Under the pieces are notes generated by a model that saw nothing but the letters and a program-made list of their open reading frames with translations, did no database searches and had not been told where the DNA came from. A DNA stretch of 60,014 nucleotides from NCBI GenBank assembly GCA_017745595.1, contig WMBV01000009.1, forward strand, positions 1 to 60,014, in the 5' to 3' direction. A program made the translations under genes and the position numbers. The DNA comes from Bordetella petrii (GTDB lineage Bacteria > Pseudomonadota > Gammaproteobacteria > Burkholderiales > Burkholderiaceae_B). The first letter of the stretch is position 1; every line of letters begins with the position of its first letter. Shown piece by piece: positions 1 to 8,147 of the stretch.

Positions 1-266
1 GGGGATTGGTGGGGGGGCTGCTCATGGGATTCTCCGGTGCAATGAAAACCCCCCGATGTTGCGGTCTTGCCGGTATTCGCGGCTTGACGCGAGGCAATGC
101 GGCCAGCCGCCGGGCAGCGGATGAAACGCAATGAAAGAGATTAGTGGGCCGCGGCCGGCGCGGCCCCTGTTAAGCCCAGCAAAAGCCCCCCTAAGTCAAT
201 CAAGATTGGCGACACGCGGACGATCGTCGCACAATCGGCACACCATTACTGAAGGAAGCATTGACC
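1..266. other. Left edge, no gene supported
   Basis: No reading frame here has a plausible start, ribosome-binding site or recognisable protein. The long frame that begins at 131 is an upstream extension of the thiolase-like gene and overlaps the better-supported DUF35 gene. The last 20 bases hold a purine-rich ribosome-binding site for the DUF35 gene. A promoter for the two-gene unit that follows should lie here, but I see no convincing -35/-10 pair. Confidence 0.5.
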
Positions 267-665
267 ATGTCCCAGCCCACGGCCGCGCCGCCCGCCGGCC
301 CAGAAAAGCAATACCACGACCAGCTCGCGCAGGGCCGGTTCCAGATCCAGCGCTGCCAGGCGTGTGCCCGGGCCGTGTTCTATCCGCGGGTCATCTGCCC
401 GCACTGCGGATCCGACCAACTGGACTGGATCACGCCCTCGGGCAAGGGCACGGTGTATTCCACCACCGTGGTACGCCGCAAGCCCGAGCATGGCGGCGAC
501 TACAACGTGGCGCTGATCGACCTGGAAGAAGGCGTGCGCATGATGTCGCGCGTGGAAGGCATCGCGCCGCAGGCCGTGGCCATCGGCATGGCGGTACAGG
601 CCGACGTGGTCGATGCCGGCGACGGCAAGCTGGTGGTGTTCAAACAAAGCGGAGGCCGCGCATGA
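267..665 (+). CDS. DUF35 / OB-fold zinc-ribbon protein, thiolase partner
   Basis: About 132 residues. An N-terminal rubredoxin-like zinc ribbon with the pattern C-x2-C-x10-C-x2-C (about residues 29-46) is followed by an OB-fold segment of the DUF35 type. Proteins of this family pair with thiolase-like enzymes and act as their acyl-CoA-binding or structural partner, as ChsH2 does for the aldolase Ltp2. The ATG at 267 is preferred over the in-frame TTG at 261 because the GAAGGAAG ribosome-binding site is about 8 bases from the ATG and only 2-3 from the TTG. The stop codon overlaps the start of the thiolase-like gene in an ATGA quartet, so the two are translationally coupled and probably form one complex. 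Confidence 0.85.
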   Translation: MSQPTAAPPAGPEKQYHDQLAQGRFQIQRCQACARAVFYPRVICPHCGSDQLDWITPSGKGTVYSTTVVRRKPEHGGDYNVALIDLEEGVRMMSRVEGIAPQAVAIGMAVQADVVDAGDGKLVVFKQSGGRA

Positions 666-1834
666 TCGATCCCAAATTGCGCGGCGCCACCGCCATCGTC
701 GGCGTGGGTCATGCCGGCCTGGGCGAAGCCCACGGCTATACCGAAATGGAAATCCTGGTGCAGGCCGCGCACCGCGCCGTGGCCGATGCCGGCCTGACCA
801 TGCGCGACATCGACGGCATAGCCACCGCCAGCGTGGCATCCACCATGTGGGCCATGCCGGTCATCGAGCACCTGGGCATCCGCCCCACCTTCATCGACAA
901 CACCATGATAGGCGGGTCCAGCTTCGTGGCCCACCTGATGCCGGCGCTGCAGGCGCTGGCCAGCGGGCAGTGCAATGCGGTGCTGGTCTGCTACGGCAGC
1001 ACCCAGCGCACTTCCACCCTGAACCGCGCCGAAATCGGCAGCGCGCGCCGCAAGCTCGACCCGCAGCCCTACGAAACCCCCTACAACCCGCTCAGCCCAC
1101 TCAGTTCGTATGCGATGGCGGCCGCGCGCCACATGCACCAGTACGGCACCACGCGCGAGCAGCTGGCTGAAGTCGCGGTGGCGGCCCGCAAATGGGCGCA
1201 GCTGAATCCCGAAGCCTTCATGCGCGATCCGCTCACCATCGACGACGTGCTGAGCTCGCGCATGGTGTCCGATCCGCTTACCGTGCGCGACAGCTGCCTG
1301 GTCACCGACGGCGCCGGCGCCTACGTGCTGGTGCGGGCCGACCGCGCGCGCGAACTGCCGCACAAGCCCGTCTACGTGCTGGGCAGCGCCACGGCCTGCT
1401 GGAACCGGCAGATCTCGTCGATGGACGACCTGACCGTCACCGCCGCCAGCCAGTCGGGCGCCGCGGCCTTCCAGATGGCGGGCATGCAGCCCAAGGACAT
1501 CGACGTCGTCGAGCTGTACGACGCGTTCACCATCAATCCCATCCTGTTCCTGGAAGACCTGGGGTTCTGCAAGAAGGGCGAAGGCGGCCCTTACGTCAGC
1601 GGCGGCGCGCTGGCCCCCGGCGGACGGCTGGCGGTCAACACCAACGGCGGCGGCCTGTCGTGCGTGCACCCGGGCATGTACGGCATGTTCATCACCATCG
1701 AGGCGGTGCGCCAGCTGCGCGGCCAGTGCGGCGAGCGGCAGGTGGCAAACGCCCAGACGGCGCTGGTGCATGGCAACGGCGGCACCTTGTCCAGCCAGTC
1801 CACCGCCATTCTGGGCACCCAGGCCGCGCTGTAG
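662..1834 (+). CDS. Thiolase-like protein, SCP-x/Ltp2 type, lacking the nucleophilic Cys
   Basis: 390 residues with thiolase fold landmarks: the N-terminal IVGVG strand, the GQCNAVLV segment and the C-terminal NTNGGGLSCVHPG motif. At the position where thiolases carry the acyl-accepting cysteine the sequence reads IGGSSF (about residues 83-88), so the usual nucleophile is missing. Tyrosines remain in ELYDAF and in HPGMYG, positions that resemble the catalytic tyrosines I recall for Ltp2-type retro-aldolases. With the coupled DUF35 gene this suggests a thiolase-fold aldolase, or a lipid-transfer-protein-like enzyme, acting on a CoA thioester rather than a true thiolase. The family is certain; the reaction is inferred. 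The start is fixed by the ATGA overlap with the preceding gene. Confidence 0.85.
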   Translation: MIDPKLRGATAIVGVGHAGLGEAHGYTEMEILVQAAHRAVADAGLTMRDIDGIATASVASTMWAMPVIEHLGIRPTFIDNTMIGGSSFVAHLMPALQALASGQCNAVLVCYGSTQRTSTLNRAEIGSARRKLDPQPYETPYNPLSPLSSYAMAAARHMHQYGTTREQLAEVAVAARKWAQLNPEAFMRDPLTIDDVLSSRMVSDPLTVRDSCLVTDGAGAYVLVRADRARELPHKPVYVLGSATACWNRQISSMDDLTVTAASQSGAAAFQMAGMQPKDIDVVELYDAFTINPILFLEDLGFCKKGEGGPYVSGGALAPGGRLAVNTNGGGLSCVHPGMYGMFITIEAVRQLRGQCGERQVANAQTALVHGNGGTLSSQSTAILGTQAAL

Positions 1835-1879
1835 GCGGCGCCGGCATGCAACCGCCCTGCGGGGCGGTTGCCGCCTGCC

Positions 1880-2533
1880 CTACTCTGCCTGCTGGGCCGC
1901 CTGCCGCAAGGCCTGCTCGAACACCTCGGGCGGCTGGCCGCCGGACACCAGGTATTTGTCGTTGATGATCACCGACGGCACCGCCGACACGCCCAGCTTC
2001 TGCCAGTGGGATTCGGCGGCGCGCACTTCATCGGCATAGCGGCCCGACGCCAGTACCTCGCGCGCGGCATCGGCGTCCAGGCCCGCGTCGCTTGCCGCCT
2101 GCACCAGTACTTGGGCCTCGCTGGTATCCAGGTTGTCGAAGTGATAGGTTTTCAGCAACCCGCGCTTCAGGGCGATCTGCTGCGCCTGTCCCAGCGTGCC
2201 CGCCCAATGCAGCAACCGGTGCGCATCGAACGTGTTGTACGAGCGGCTTGCGTCGGTCTGGTTCATGGGCATGCCCACCGCCGCGGCGCGTTCCGCGATC
2301 ACCTTGCGGTTTTCCCGCAGGCGCACCTGGTCGTAGCCGTACTTTTTCATCAAGCGTTCGCCGGTGTTCTGTCCGCCGCGCGGCATGTCCGGATTCAGCT
2401 CGAACGGCTGCATGTGGATATCGAACCCGGCCTCGGGTCCGATGCGCTCGACCGCTGCCAGCAGGCCTCCCAGGCCCACGGCGCACCAGGGGCACGCCAC
2501 GTCGGATACGAAATCGATCTTGACTGTTTTCAT
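1880..2533 (-). CDS. DsbA/FrnE-family oxidoreductase
   Basis: 217 residues from the ATG at 2533, which has an AGGAGT ribosome-binding site six bases upstream; an earlier in-frame start at 2548 would place that site inside the gene. The thioredoxin-fold active site CPWC is at residues 14-17, right after the first beta strand. There is no signal peptide, so the protein is cytoplasmic, like FrnE and 2-hydroxychromene-2-carboxylate isomerase relatives rather than periplasmic DsbA. The segment SAVPSVIIND contains the cis-proline expected of the thioredoxin fold. FrnE-like proteins are linked to thiol-disulfide exchange and stress; isomerase relatives act in aromatic catabolism. Its place beside a catabolic cluster leaves both options open. 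Confidence 0.8.
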   Translation of the reverse strand: MKTVKIDFVSDVACPWCAVGLGGLLAAVERIGPEAGFDIHMQPFELNPDMPRGGQNTGERLMKKYGYDQVRLRENRKVIAERAAAVGMPMNQTDASRSYNTFDAHRLLHWAGTLGQAQQIALKRGLLKTYHFDNLDTSEAQVLVQAASDAGLDADAAREVLASGRYADEVRAAESHWQKLGVSAVPSVIINDKYLVSGGQPPEVFEQALRQAAQQAE

Positions 2534-2581
2534 GGGTGACTCCTGCAAGTGCGGCCGACCTGCGTCGCGCCGCCATGAACG

Positions 2582-3496
2582 TCAATGCGCAGCCATGACG
2601 TAAGGGCTTTCCTGGGCGCTCTGGCGCGTCAGGCCGATGGCGTATTGCAGCGCCATCGAGGGTGTCTTGCGGCGATAGGCAATGGCCAGGTTGGCAATCG
2701 GCGGTTGGCCCGACAGGGACAAATAACAAACGCCTTCGGCCTGCAATTGGCTCATGGTGGCCGGGATGACGGACACGCCCATGCCCGCGGCAACAAAGGT
2801 TACAACCGAGGTCAACTGCGGGGCCTCGATGCCCTCGGTAGGCGTGAACCCCAAGGACTCGCAGGCCTGCACGACAGCATTGTACAAACCCACCCCGACC
2901 TTGCGCGGATAAAAAATGAAGACCTCGCTGGCCAGCTCGCGCAGGTCGATCATTTGGCGGCTGGCCAGGGCATGCGTGGCGGGCACGACCGCGAGCATGG
3001 GTTCGGACAGAATGGTTTCCACGCACACCCCCGGCATTTCCTGCGTGGGTGCGCGCACGAACGCCAGGTCCACCGATCCGTTGTGCACCCGCTGCACCAG
3101 TTCGAGCGTAGAGTGCTCGACCAGGGATACCCCCACGCCCGGATAACGGCTGCGGAAAGTGCGGATCAGCCGCGGCACAAAGGGGTGGATGCTGGCCGAT
3201 ACGGTGAAACCCAGCGACAGGGTGCCGACCTCGCCGCTGGCGATGCGGCGGGCGGATTCCTTGGCGCGCTCCGCGCCCTCGAGCACGTGCCGCGCCTCGG
3301 CCAGGAATGCCTGGCCGGCCTCGGTCAAGGCCACGCCCCGGCGATCGCGGATGAAAAGCTGCGCGCCGACTTCGCGTTCCAGTTGCTGGATCTGCTGGCT
3401 TAGCGGCGGCTGGCCTATGCCCAGCCGCTCCGCGGCGCGGGTGAAATGCAGTTCGGTCGCCACCGCGACGAAATACCGCAGATGCCTCAGTTCCAT
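2582..3496 (-). CDS. LysR-family transcriptional regulator
   Basis: 304 residues. The N-terminal winged helix-turn-helix (about residues 1-60, including HFTRAAERLGIGQPPLSQQI) is characteristic of LysR-type regulators. The rest is a periplasmic-binding-protein-like effector domain. It is divergent from the alpha/beta-hydrolase-Bug-isomerase genes that start at 3595, the classical LysR arrangement in which the regulator controls the facing operon and itself from the shared intergenic region. The inducer is not readable from sequence, but a substrate of the neighbouring catabolic genes is the natural guess. It ends about 50 bases from the 5' end of the FrnE-like gene. Confidence 0.9.
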   Translation of the reverse strand: MELRHLRYFVAVATELHFTRAAERLGIGQPPLSQQIQQLEREVGAQLFIRDRRGVALTEAGQAFLAEARHVLEGAERAKESARRIASGEVGTLSLGFTVSASIHPFVPRLIRTFRSRYPGVGVSLVEHSTLELVQRVHNGSVDLAFVRAPTQEMPGVCVETILSEPMLAVVPATHALASRQMIDLRELASEVFIFYPRKVGVGLYNAVVQACESLGFTPTEGIEAPQLTSVVTFVAAGMGVSVIPATMSQLQAEGVCYLSLSGQPPIANLAIAYRRKTPSMALQYAIGLTRQSAQESPYVMAAH

Positions 3497-3594
3497 ATCT
3501 TAAAAGTCTTACAGGCTTGTTTTCATATATTGGACAGATTCTACCGCCCCTTCTACTATTTTTGCGCACCCCATACACCAGGAGACTACCCACC
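3497..3594. promoter_or_regulatory. Divergent LysR / hydrolase promoter region with shared dyad element
   Basis: This 98-base AT-rich gap separates the LysR gene from the hydrolase operon and must hold both promoters. Positions 3510-3524 read TACAGGCTTGTTTTC, close to the TACA-N7-TGTA dyads at 23158 and 27675. Extending the comparison, positions 3511-3540 match 23159-23188 at 22 of 30 bases by my hand alignment, including the shared core GGACAGA. An AGGAGA ribosome-binding site for the hydrolase ATG at 3595 lies around 3580. Confidence 0.55.
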
Positions 3595-4425
3595 ATGCCG
3601 ACGCTCCAGCGCAAGAACGGCCCCGCCCTGCACTACACCATTACCGATTTCACCGATCCCTGGACCCGCGCCCCCTACCTGTTCCTGCAGCATGGCTATG
3701 GCCGGCGCGGGCAATTCTGGTACCAATGGGTCCCCCTGCTCAGCCGGCATTTCAAGGTGGTCTGCCCCGATATGCGCGGACACGGCCGGTCGTCCCGGGA
3801 CTTCGATCTGCAGAGCGGCTTCACGCTTGAAACCTTGAGCGACGACGTCATTGCCATTGCCGACAGCCTGGGGGCCGACTCTTTTCATTATTGCGGCGAA
3901 TCCATTGGCGGGCTGACGGGCCTGGCCGTCGCCGGCCGCTATCCCGGGCGCGTACGCACCCTGATCAACGTATCGGGCCCGGTGTTCATTTCCGACGCCG
4001 CAAAAAAAGGCTACGCACTGGGCGAGGCATCGTGGCCGGAAGCCGTGCGCGTTCTGGGTCCGCGCGCCTGGCTGGACCGCACGAATGCCAGCACCCGATT
4101 CCCGCCCGATTTCCCGGCGAGTTTCCTGCGCTGGTACACCGACACGGTGGAACAGACCGGCACTGAAGTGCTGGCGGCCCTGGCGCAGTTTGCCATCGAA
4201 GCCGATGCGCGCCCCTACCTGCCCAAGATAACCGCGCCCGTTCTTTGCCTGTATCCGCAAAAAGGCGCGATCGCCAACAACGAACAGCAAGATGCCCTGA
4301 AGACGCTCGTGCGCGACATCGACATGCGCGAGGTCGGCACGACGTTCCACATGATCCAGCACATCGTCCCGGACGAATGCGTGACGCTCGTGCAGGCCCA
4401 TATCGCGCGGCACAGCGCGGCCTGA
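3595..4425 (+). CDS. Alpha/beta-fold hydrolase
   Basis: 276 residues from the ATG at 3595, which has an AGGAGA ribosome-binding site; the longer frame from 3517 lacks one. The nucleophile elbow GESIGG places the catalytic serine at about residue 103, HGYGRRGQ near residue 33 forms the oxyanion-hole region, and a late histidine in FHMIQH completes the triad. The overall pattern (MRGHGRSS, LDR cap region) resembles 3-oxoadipate enol-lactonase and related C-C or ester hydrolases. It is first in a run with a Bug solute-binding protein and a sugar-isomerase-like protein, so a role in hydrolysing a lactone or ester intermediate of an imported organic acid is plausible. The exact substrate is unknown. 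Confidence 0.85.
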   Translation: MPTLQRKNGPALHYTITDFTDPWTRAPYLFLQHGYGRRGQFWYQWVPLLSRHFKVVCPDMRGHGRSSRDFDLQSGFTLETLSDDVIAIADSLGADSFHYCGESIGGLTGLAVAGRYPGRVRTLINVSGPVFISDAAKKGYALGEASWPEAVRVLGPRAWLDRTNASTRFPPDFPASFLRWYTDTVEQTGTEVLAALAQFAIEADARPYLPKITAPVLCLYPQKGAIANNEQQDALKTLVRDIDMREVGTTFHMIQHIVPDECVTLVQAHIARHSAA

Positions 4426-4463
4426 AGCCCTATTCGGCAGCCATTACAACAGGAGATGCCCTT

Positions 4464-5423
4464 ATGAACCCCATCAAGAAAGCCATCGCAGCAATGGCGG
4501 CCGCTTGCGCCTGCGCTTCCCCCGCGCTGGCGGCCGACGCCCCGCCCATTACCATGATCGTTCCGTTCTCGGCCGGCGGGTCCACCGACATCCTGGCGCG
4601 CCTGCTTGCGAAAGACATGGGCGACATTCTGGATACGACGGTGATCGTGGAAAACAAGCCCGGCGCCGAGGGCTTCATTGCCTCACGCCAGCTCAAGACG
4701 GCCAAGCCCGACGGCAATACGGTCATGCTGGTCACCACCAGCGTCTATGCCATCAATCCGGCGATCTTCACCGAAATTCCCTACGACTCAAGAAAAGACT
4801 TCGCGACGGTAAGCGTGGTGGCCTCGTCGCCCAATGTCATCCTGGCGGCCTCGAACTCGAAATACGCCACCCTGAACGACGTCCTGGATGCGGCCCGCGC
4901 CACGCCCGAACAGGTTTATTACGGCACGGGCGCCACCATGCACCTGCTCAATTCCAAACTGCTCGAAGCGCTTTCTGGCACCCGGATGACCAGCGTGCCC
5001 TACAAAGGCAGCGCGGCGGCGTATCCCGACCTGATCGCCAACCGTATCGACTTCATGGTGGACCAGCCGCTGTCTTCGATGTCGTTCATCCAGGGCGGGC
5101 AGCTCAAGGCCCTGGCGGTCACATCCGCGCAGCGCTGGCCCCAAATGCCCGACGTGCCCACCGTCGCCGAACTGGGCTACCCCGACTTCGCAACGACCTC
5201 GTGGTGGGCGGTCGTCGCGCCCGCGGGCACGCCGGCGGCCACGCTGCAAAAGCTGCACGATGCCATCGGCCAGGGGCTTGCCCGCCCCGCCACCCAGGAA
5301 AAGATCCGGCAGATCGGCGCCGATATCTCCAACATGTCGCTCGACGAGGCGCAGGCCTACACCGCGCGCGAACTCGACAGCTGGAAGGCCATCGCCGATA
5401 CGGCCAAGGTCAAGCTCAACTAG
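4464..5423 (+). CDS. Bug-family (TctC-like) periplasmic solute-binding protein
   Basis: 319 residues from the ATG at 4464 with an AGGAG site six to eight bases upstream. A signal peptide (MNPIKK, hydrophobic run, cleavage near SPALA-A) is followed by the family hallmark ITMIVPFSAGGSTDILAR, then VIVENKPGA and PDGNTVML. Bug proteins are the extracytoplasmic receptors of tripartite tricarboxylate transporters and bind carboxylates or amides. Many are orphans encoded away from TctA/TctB, as here, where no membrane subunits are in the window. Cotranscription with the hydrolase and the TIM-barrel protein suggests it captures the substrate they process. Confidence 0.9.
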   Translation: MNPIKKAIAAMAAACACASPALAADAPPITMIVPFSAGGSTDILARLLAKDMGDILDTTVIVENKPGAEGFIASRQLKTAKPDGNTVMLVTTSVYAINPAIFTEIPYDSRKDFATVSVVASSPNVILAASNSKYATLNDVLDAARATPEQVYYGTGATMHLLNSKLLEALSGTRMTSVPYKGSAAAYPDLIANRIDFMVDQPLSSMSFIQGGQLKALAVTSAQRWPQMPDVPTVAELGYPDFATTSWWAVVAPAGTPAATLQKLHDAIGQGLARPATQEKIRQIGADISNMSLDEAQAYTARELDSWKAIADTAKVKLN

Positions 5424-5444
5424 TACCCCAAGGCGAAGCAACCC

Positions 5445-6242
5445 GTGTTCAAGTTATCTGCGAACATCTCGCTGCTTTACGGCGAACTGCCTTTTCTGCA
5501 GCGTTTCGAGGCGGCGGCGCTGGCCGGCTTCCCAGCCGTCGAGGCGATGTACCCCTACGACCAGCGCGTCGACGACATGGCGCGGGCATTGCGGGCGCAT
5601 GCGTTGACGCTATCGGTCATCAACCTGCCCCCCGGCGATGCGGCGGCCGCCGAAAAAGGGCTGGCCGCCCTGCCGGGCCGCCAGCGCGACCTGGACCAGT
5701 CGCTGGAACTCGGGCTGGAATATGCGCTGGGGCTGGAATGCAAACGCGTGCACCTGCTTACCGGCAACCTGCCCGCCGGCATGACGCTGCAAGACGTGCG
5801 GCCCGAGCTGCTGCGCAACATCGAACGCGCGGTGCGGTACTTCGAACCGCACGGCATCATCGTGCTGCTTGAGCCCCTGAGCCGCCAGATGCTGCCGCGC
5901 TATTCGTTGCCGCGCGTGGAAGACGCCATCGCGCTGATCGAGGACATCGCGTCACCCAGCCTGCGGCTGCAATTGGACCTGTATCACACGCAAATGGAGC
6001 AAGGCAATCTGGCCGCCCTGATCGAACGCTACGAATCCCATATCGATTACGTCCAGATCGCCGGGGTTCCAGGGCGCCACGAACCCACCGTGGGCGAGAT
6101 CAATTACCGGTATCTGCTGACCTTGCTGCAGCAGCGGGGCTTTTCCGGCTGGGTGGGATGCGAATACATACCGCAAGCCGGCACGGACGACGGCCTGCGC
6201 TGGGCGCGCGAGTGGGGGCTGCTGCCGCGGCCGGCACTCTGA
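5445..6242 (+). CDS. Hydroxypyruvate isomerase-like TIM-barrel protein
   Basis: 265 residues starting at GTG 5445, 21 bases after the Bug gene. The sequence MFKLSANISLLYGELPFLQRF and the following FPAVEAMYPYD are typical of the Hyi/OtnI branch of the xylose-isomerase-like superfamily. Metal-ligand candidates are the glutamate in VLLEPLS, the aspartate in LQLDLYH, and the late glutamate in VGCEYIP. Family members interconvert hydroxypyruvate and tartronate semialdehyde or isomerise four-carbon acids. The gene closes a hydrolase-Bug-isomerase unit, so a sugar-acid-like substrate is possible. A GTG start with only a weak AAGGCGAAG site suggests modest translation or coupling. Confidence 0.8.
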   Translation: MFKLSANISLLYGELPFLQRFEAAALAGFPAVEAMYPYDQRVDDMARALRAHALTLSVINLPPGDAAAAEKGLAALPGRQRDLDQSLELGLEYALGLECKRVHLLTGNLPAGMTLQDVRPELLRNIERAVRYFEPHGIIVLLEPLSRQMLPRYSLPRVEDAIALIEDIASPSLRLQLDLYHTQMEQGNLAALIERYESHIDYVQIAGVPGRHEPTVGEINYRYLLTLLQQRGFSGWVGCEYIPQAGTDDGLRWAREWGLLPRPAL

Positions 6243-6278
6243 ACTTTGGCGGAACGGGCCGGGCGCCTCTCAGGCGGC

Positions 6279-6401
6279 CAGGTGCCTGGCTCCCGCCAGG
6301 TGTGTGGCCAGGTGTCTGGCTCCCGCCAGAGTGCCAGACACCGACGACGGGTTATCTGCGCGCAACGGTGTCAGGCACCCTGGCGGGAGCCAGACACCTG
6401 G
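6279..6401. repeat. Intergenic inverted repeat, locus A
   Basis: Arms at 6308-6329 and 6380-6401 are perfect 22-base reverse complements (left arm begins CCAGGTGTCTGGCTCC). They extend with mismatches to about 35 bases (6308-6342 and 6367-6401). An extra half-copy precedes them at 6279-6300. The same core, GGTGTCnGGCnCC, recurs at 49499-49591 and 56079-56154, always between genes. Such a structure can form a long hairpin in DNA or RNA. It has no T-tract, so it is not an ordinary terminator. Confidence 0.9.
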
Positions 6402-6469
6402 GAAAACCGTCCCCCACGCCCGGGCTGCTGCCCTTATGATGGGCCATCTGCCACGCTCCGGAGGCCTCG

Positions 6470-6796
6470 ATGATCCGCTTGATACGCGCGCCCGACCTGA
6501 TGCTGGGCCAGCACTGGGCCAACCTGCTCGAACAGGCCGGCATCGCCTGCCACATCACGGGCCAATACCTGCAAGGCGGCGCGGGCGAAATCCCGGTCGA
6601 CCAATGCGGCCCGAACCTGTGGCTGGAAAACGAGCACGATAAAGAAGCGGCCCTGCGCATCATCGAAGGACGCGCCGACGACCCGTCCCGCACGCGGCCC
6701 CACTGGCATTGCGATGCCTGTGGAGAATGGCTGGAACCCCAGTTCAGCACCTGCTGGCAATGCGGCGCGCGGCGCCCGGCCCACCCCCACGACTGA
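6470..6796 (+). CDS. DUF2007 protein with C-terminal zinc ribbon
   Basis: 108 residues. The N-terminal part (MIRLIRAPDLMLGQHWANLL, then IACHITGQYLQG and LWLENEHDKEAALRII) matches the DUF2007 putative signal-transducing domain, a small PII-like alpha/beta fold. The tail carries C-x2-C (CDACG) and C-x2-C (CWQCG), a zinc-ribbon pair. The cellular role is not established for the family. The gene stands alone between the palindrome at 6.3 kb and the transporter gene. A purine-rich GGAGG stretch about seven bases before the ATG supports the start. Confidence 0.8.
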   Translation: MIRLIRAPDLMLGQHWANLLEQAGIACHITGQYLQGGAGEIPVDQCGPNLWLENEHDKEAALRIIEGRADDPSRTRPHWHCDACGEWLEPQFSTCWQCGARRPAHPHD

Positions 6797-6896
6797 GGCA
6801 TGCATCGGCGCTGGGCTTACACTGTGCGGTGCACAGCCGTTGCAGCGCACACCCCCGCAAATACCCGGGACGGCGCCCACCAAGGAGAGCATGACA

Positions 6897-8072
6897 ATGG
6901 AGTCGCCGGACACGGAATCCCGCGCGCCCGTGGCCGCCGGCCGGCGGGCGCTGGAACCCCTGGACGAAACACCGACACGCTGGCGCGAGGCGCTGCGGGG
7001 GCTGTCCCCCGCCTATTTCGGCCTGGTCATGGCCACCGGCATCGTATCGCTGGCATCGGACATGATGGGCCATTCCCGCCTGGCCCGCGCGCTGTTCGCA
7101 TTGAACATCGCGCAGTACGCGGGGCTGTGGCTGGCCTATGTCTTGCGCGCCTGGCATTTTCCCCGCCGTTTCTTCAGCGACCTGATCGACCATGCCAAGG
7201 GCCCCGGCTATTTCACGCTGGTGGCCGCCACCGGCATCCTGGCCAGCCAGTTCATCTTGCTGCGCAACGACATCGCCACCGCTTTTGCCATGTGGGCGCT
7301 GGCCGTGACCCTATGGGTGACGCTGACATACACCATCTTTACGGCCTTCACGATCAAGACCGAAAAACCGCCGCTGGACCGCAGCATCAGCGGCGCCTGG
7401 CTGCTGGCGGTGGTGGCCACCCAGGCCCTGGCGGTGTCCAGCGCGCTGCTGGCCGCGCGCATCGGCCAACCCTTCCGGCTGGAACTGAACCTGGTGGCCC
7501 TGTCGATGTGGCTGTGGGGCGGCATGCTGTACATCTGGATGATGTCGCTGATCTTCTACCGCTACACGTTCTTTCCGTTTTCGCCCGGCGACCTGGCGCC
7601 GCCCTATTGGATCAACATGGGCGCCATGGCGATCTCGACCCTGGCCGGCTCGCTGCTGATTCTGAACGCGCCGCAGGCGCCTTACCTGGTGTCGCTGCTG
7701 CCTTTCCTGAAAGGCTTCACGGTGCTTTATTGGGCCACCGGCACCTGGTGGATACCCATGCTGCTGTGCCTGGCGATCTGGCGCTACGGCTTCCAGCGCT
7801 TTCCGTTCCGCTACGACCCGCTGTACTGGGGCGCGATCTTCCCGCTGGGCATGTACGCGGCGTGCACCTGGCAAATGAACCGGGCAATGGGCTTCGATTT
7901 CCTGGGTTTTCTACCCCCTACCTTCTTGTACATCGCCCTGCTGGGCTGGCTGCTGACGTTCACCGCCATGATCCGCCGCCTGCTGCGCCTGGCGCGCAAC
8001 GTCGCGGCGTCGCTGCTGATTTTCTATTGGGTACCGCGGCCGCTGCTGGAAATGGCGCACGTGCTGGCGTAG
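6897..8072 (+). CDS. TDT-family (TehA/Mae1/SSU1-like) membrane transporter
   Basis: About 391 residues with roughly ten hydrophobic membrane segments. The first reads YFGLVMATGIVSLAS, the signature start of the tellurite-resistance/dicarboxylate transporter (TDT) family; a later segment reads FLPPTFLYIALLGWLL. Members export or import anionic solutes such as C4-dicarboxylates or sulfite through a channel-like pore. The soluble N-terminus is about 35 residues. The AAGGAG ribosome-binding site is nine bases from the ATG at 6897 but only three from the ATG at 6891, so the inner start is chosen. Substrate cannot be told from sequence. Tellurite resistance as such is unlikely to be its main job. 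Confidence 0.85.
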   Translation: MESPDTESRAPVAAGRRALEPLDETPTRWREALRGLSPAYFGLVMATGIVSLASDMMGHSRLARALFALNIAQYAGLWLAYVLRAWHFPRRFFSDLIDHAKGPGYFTLVAATGILASQFILLRNDIATAFAMWALAVTLWVTLTYTIFTAFTIKTEKPPLDRSISGAWLLAVVATQALAVSSALLAARIGQPFRLELNLVALSMWLWGGMLYIWMMSLIFYRYTFFPFSPGDLAPPYWINMGAMAISTLAGSLLILNAPQAPYLVSLLPFLKGFTVLYWATGTWWIPMLLCLAIWRYGFQRFPFRYDPLYWGAIFPLGMYAACTWQMNRAMGFDFLGFLPPTFLYIALLGWLLTFTAMIRRLLRLARNVAASLLIFYWVPRPLLEMAHVLA

Positions 8073-8080
8073 GGCCGGAC

Positions 8081-8114
8081 GGGCGCGCCGGCCCGCCTTC
8101 GTGGCCGGGCGCCC
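8081..8114. terminator. GC-rich hairpin between convergent genes
   Basis: A hairpin with arms GGGCGCGCCGGCC and GGCCGGGCGCCC (one bulge) sits between the 3' ends of the transporter gene and the facing lipoprotein gene. There is no T-tract on either strand. It may stabilise 3' ends or assist termination, but an intrinsic terminator is not proven. Confidence 0.35.
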
Positions 8115-8147
8115 AAGCCCAAAACCGTTAGAGGGCCGGCCGCGAGG

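Noticed and set aside
131-661. N-terminal extension of the thiolase-like gene
   Set aside because: It would overlap the whole DUF35 gene in another frame; the extension has no thiolase homology and the ATGA coupling fixes the start at 662.
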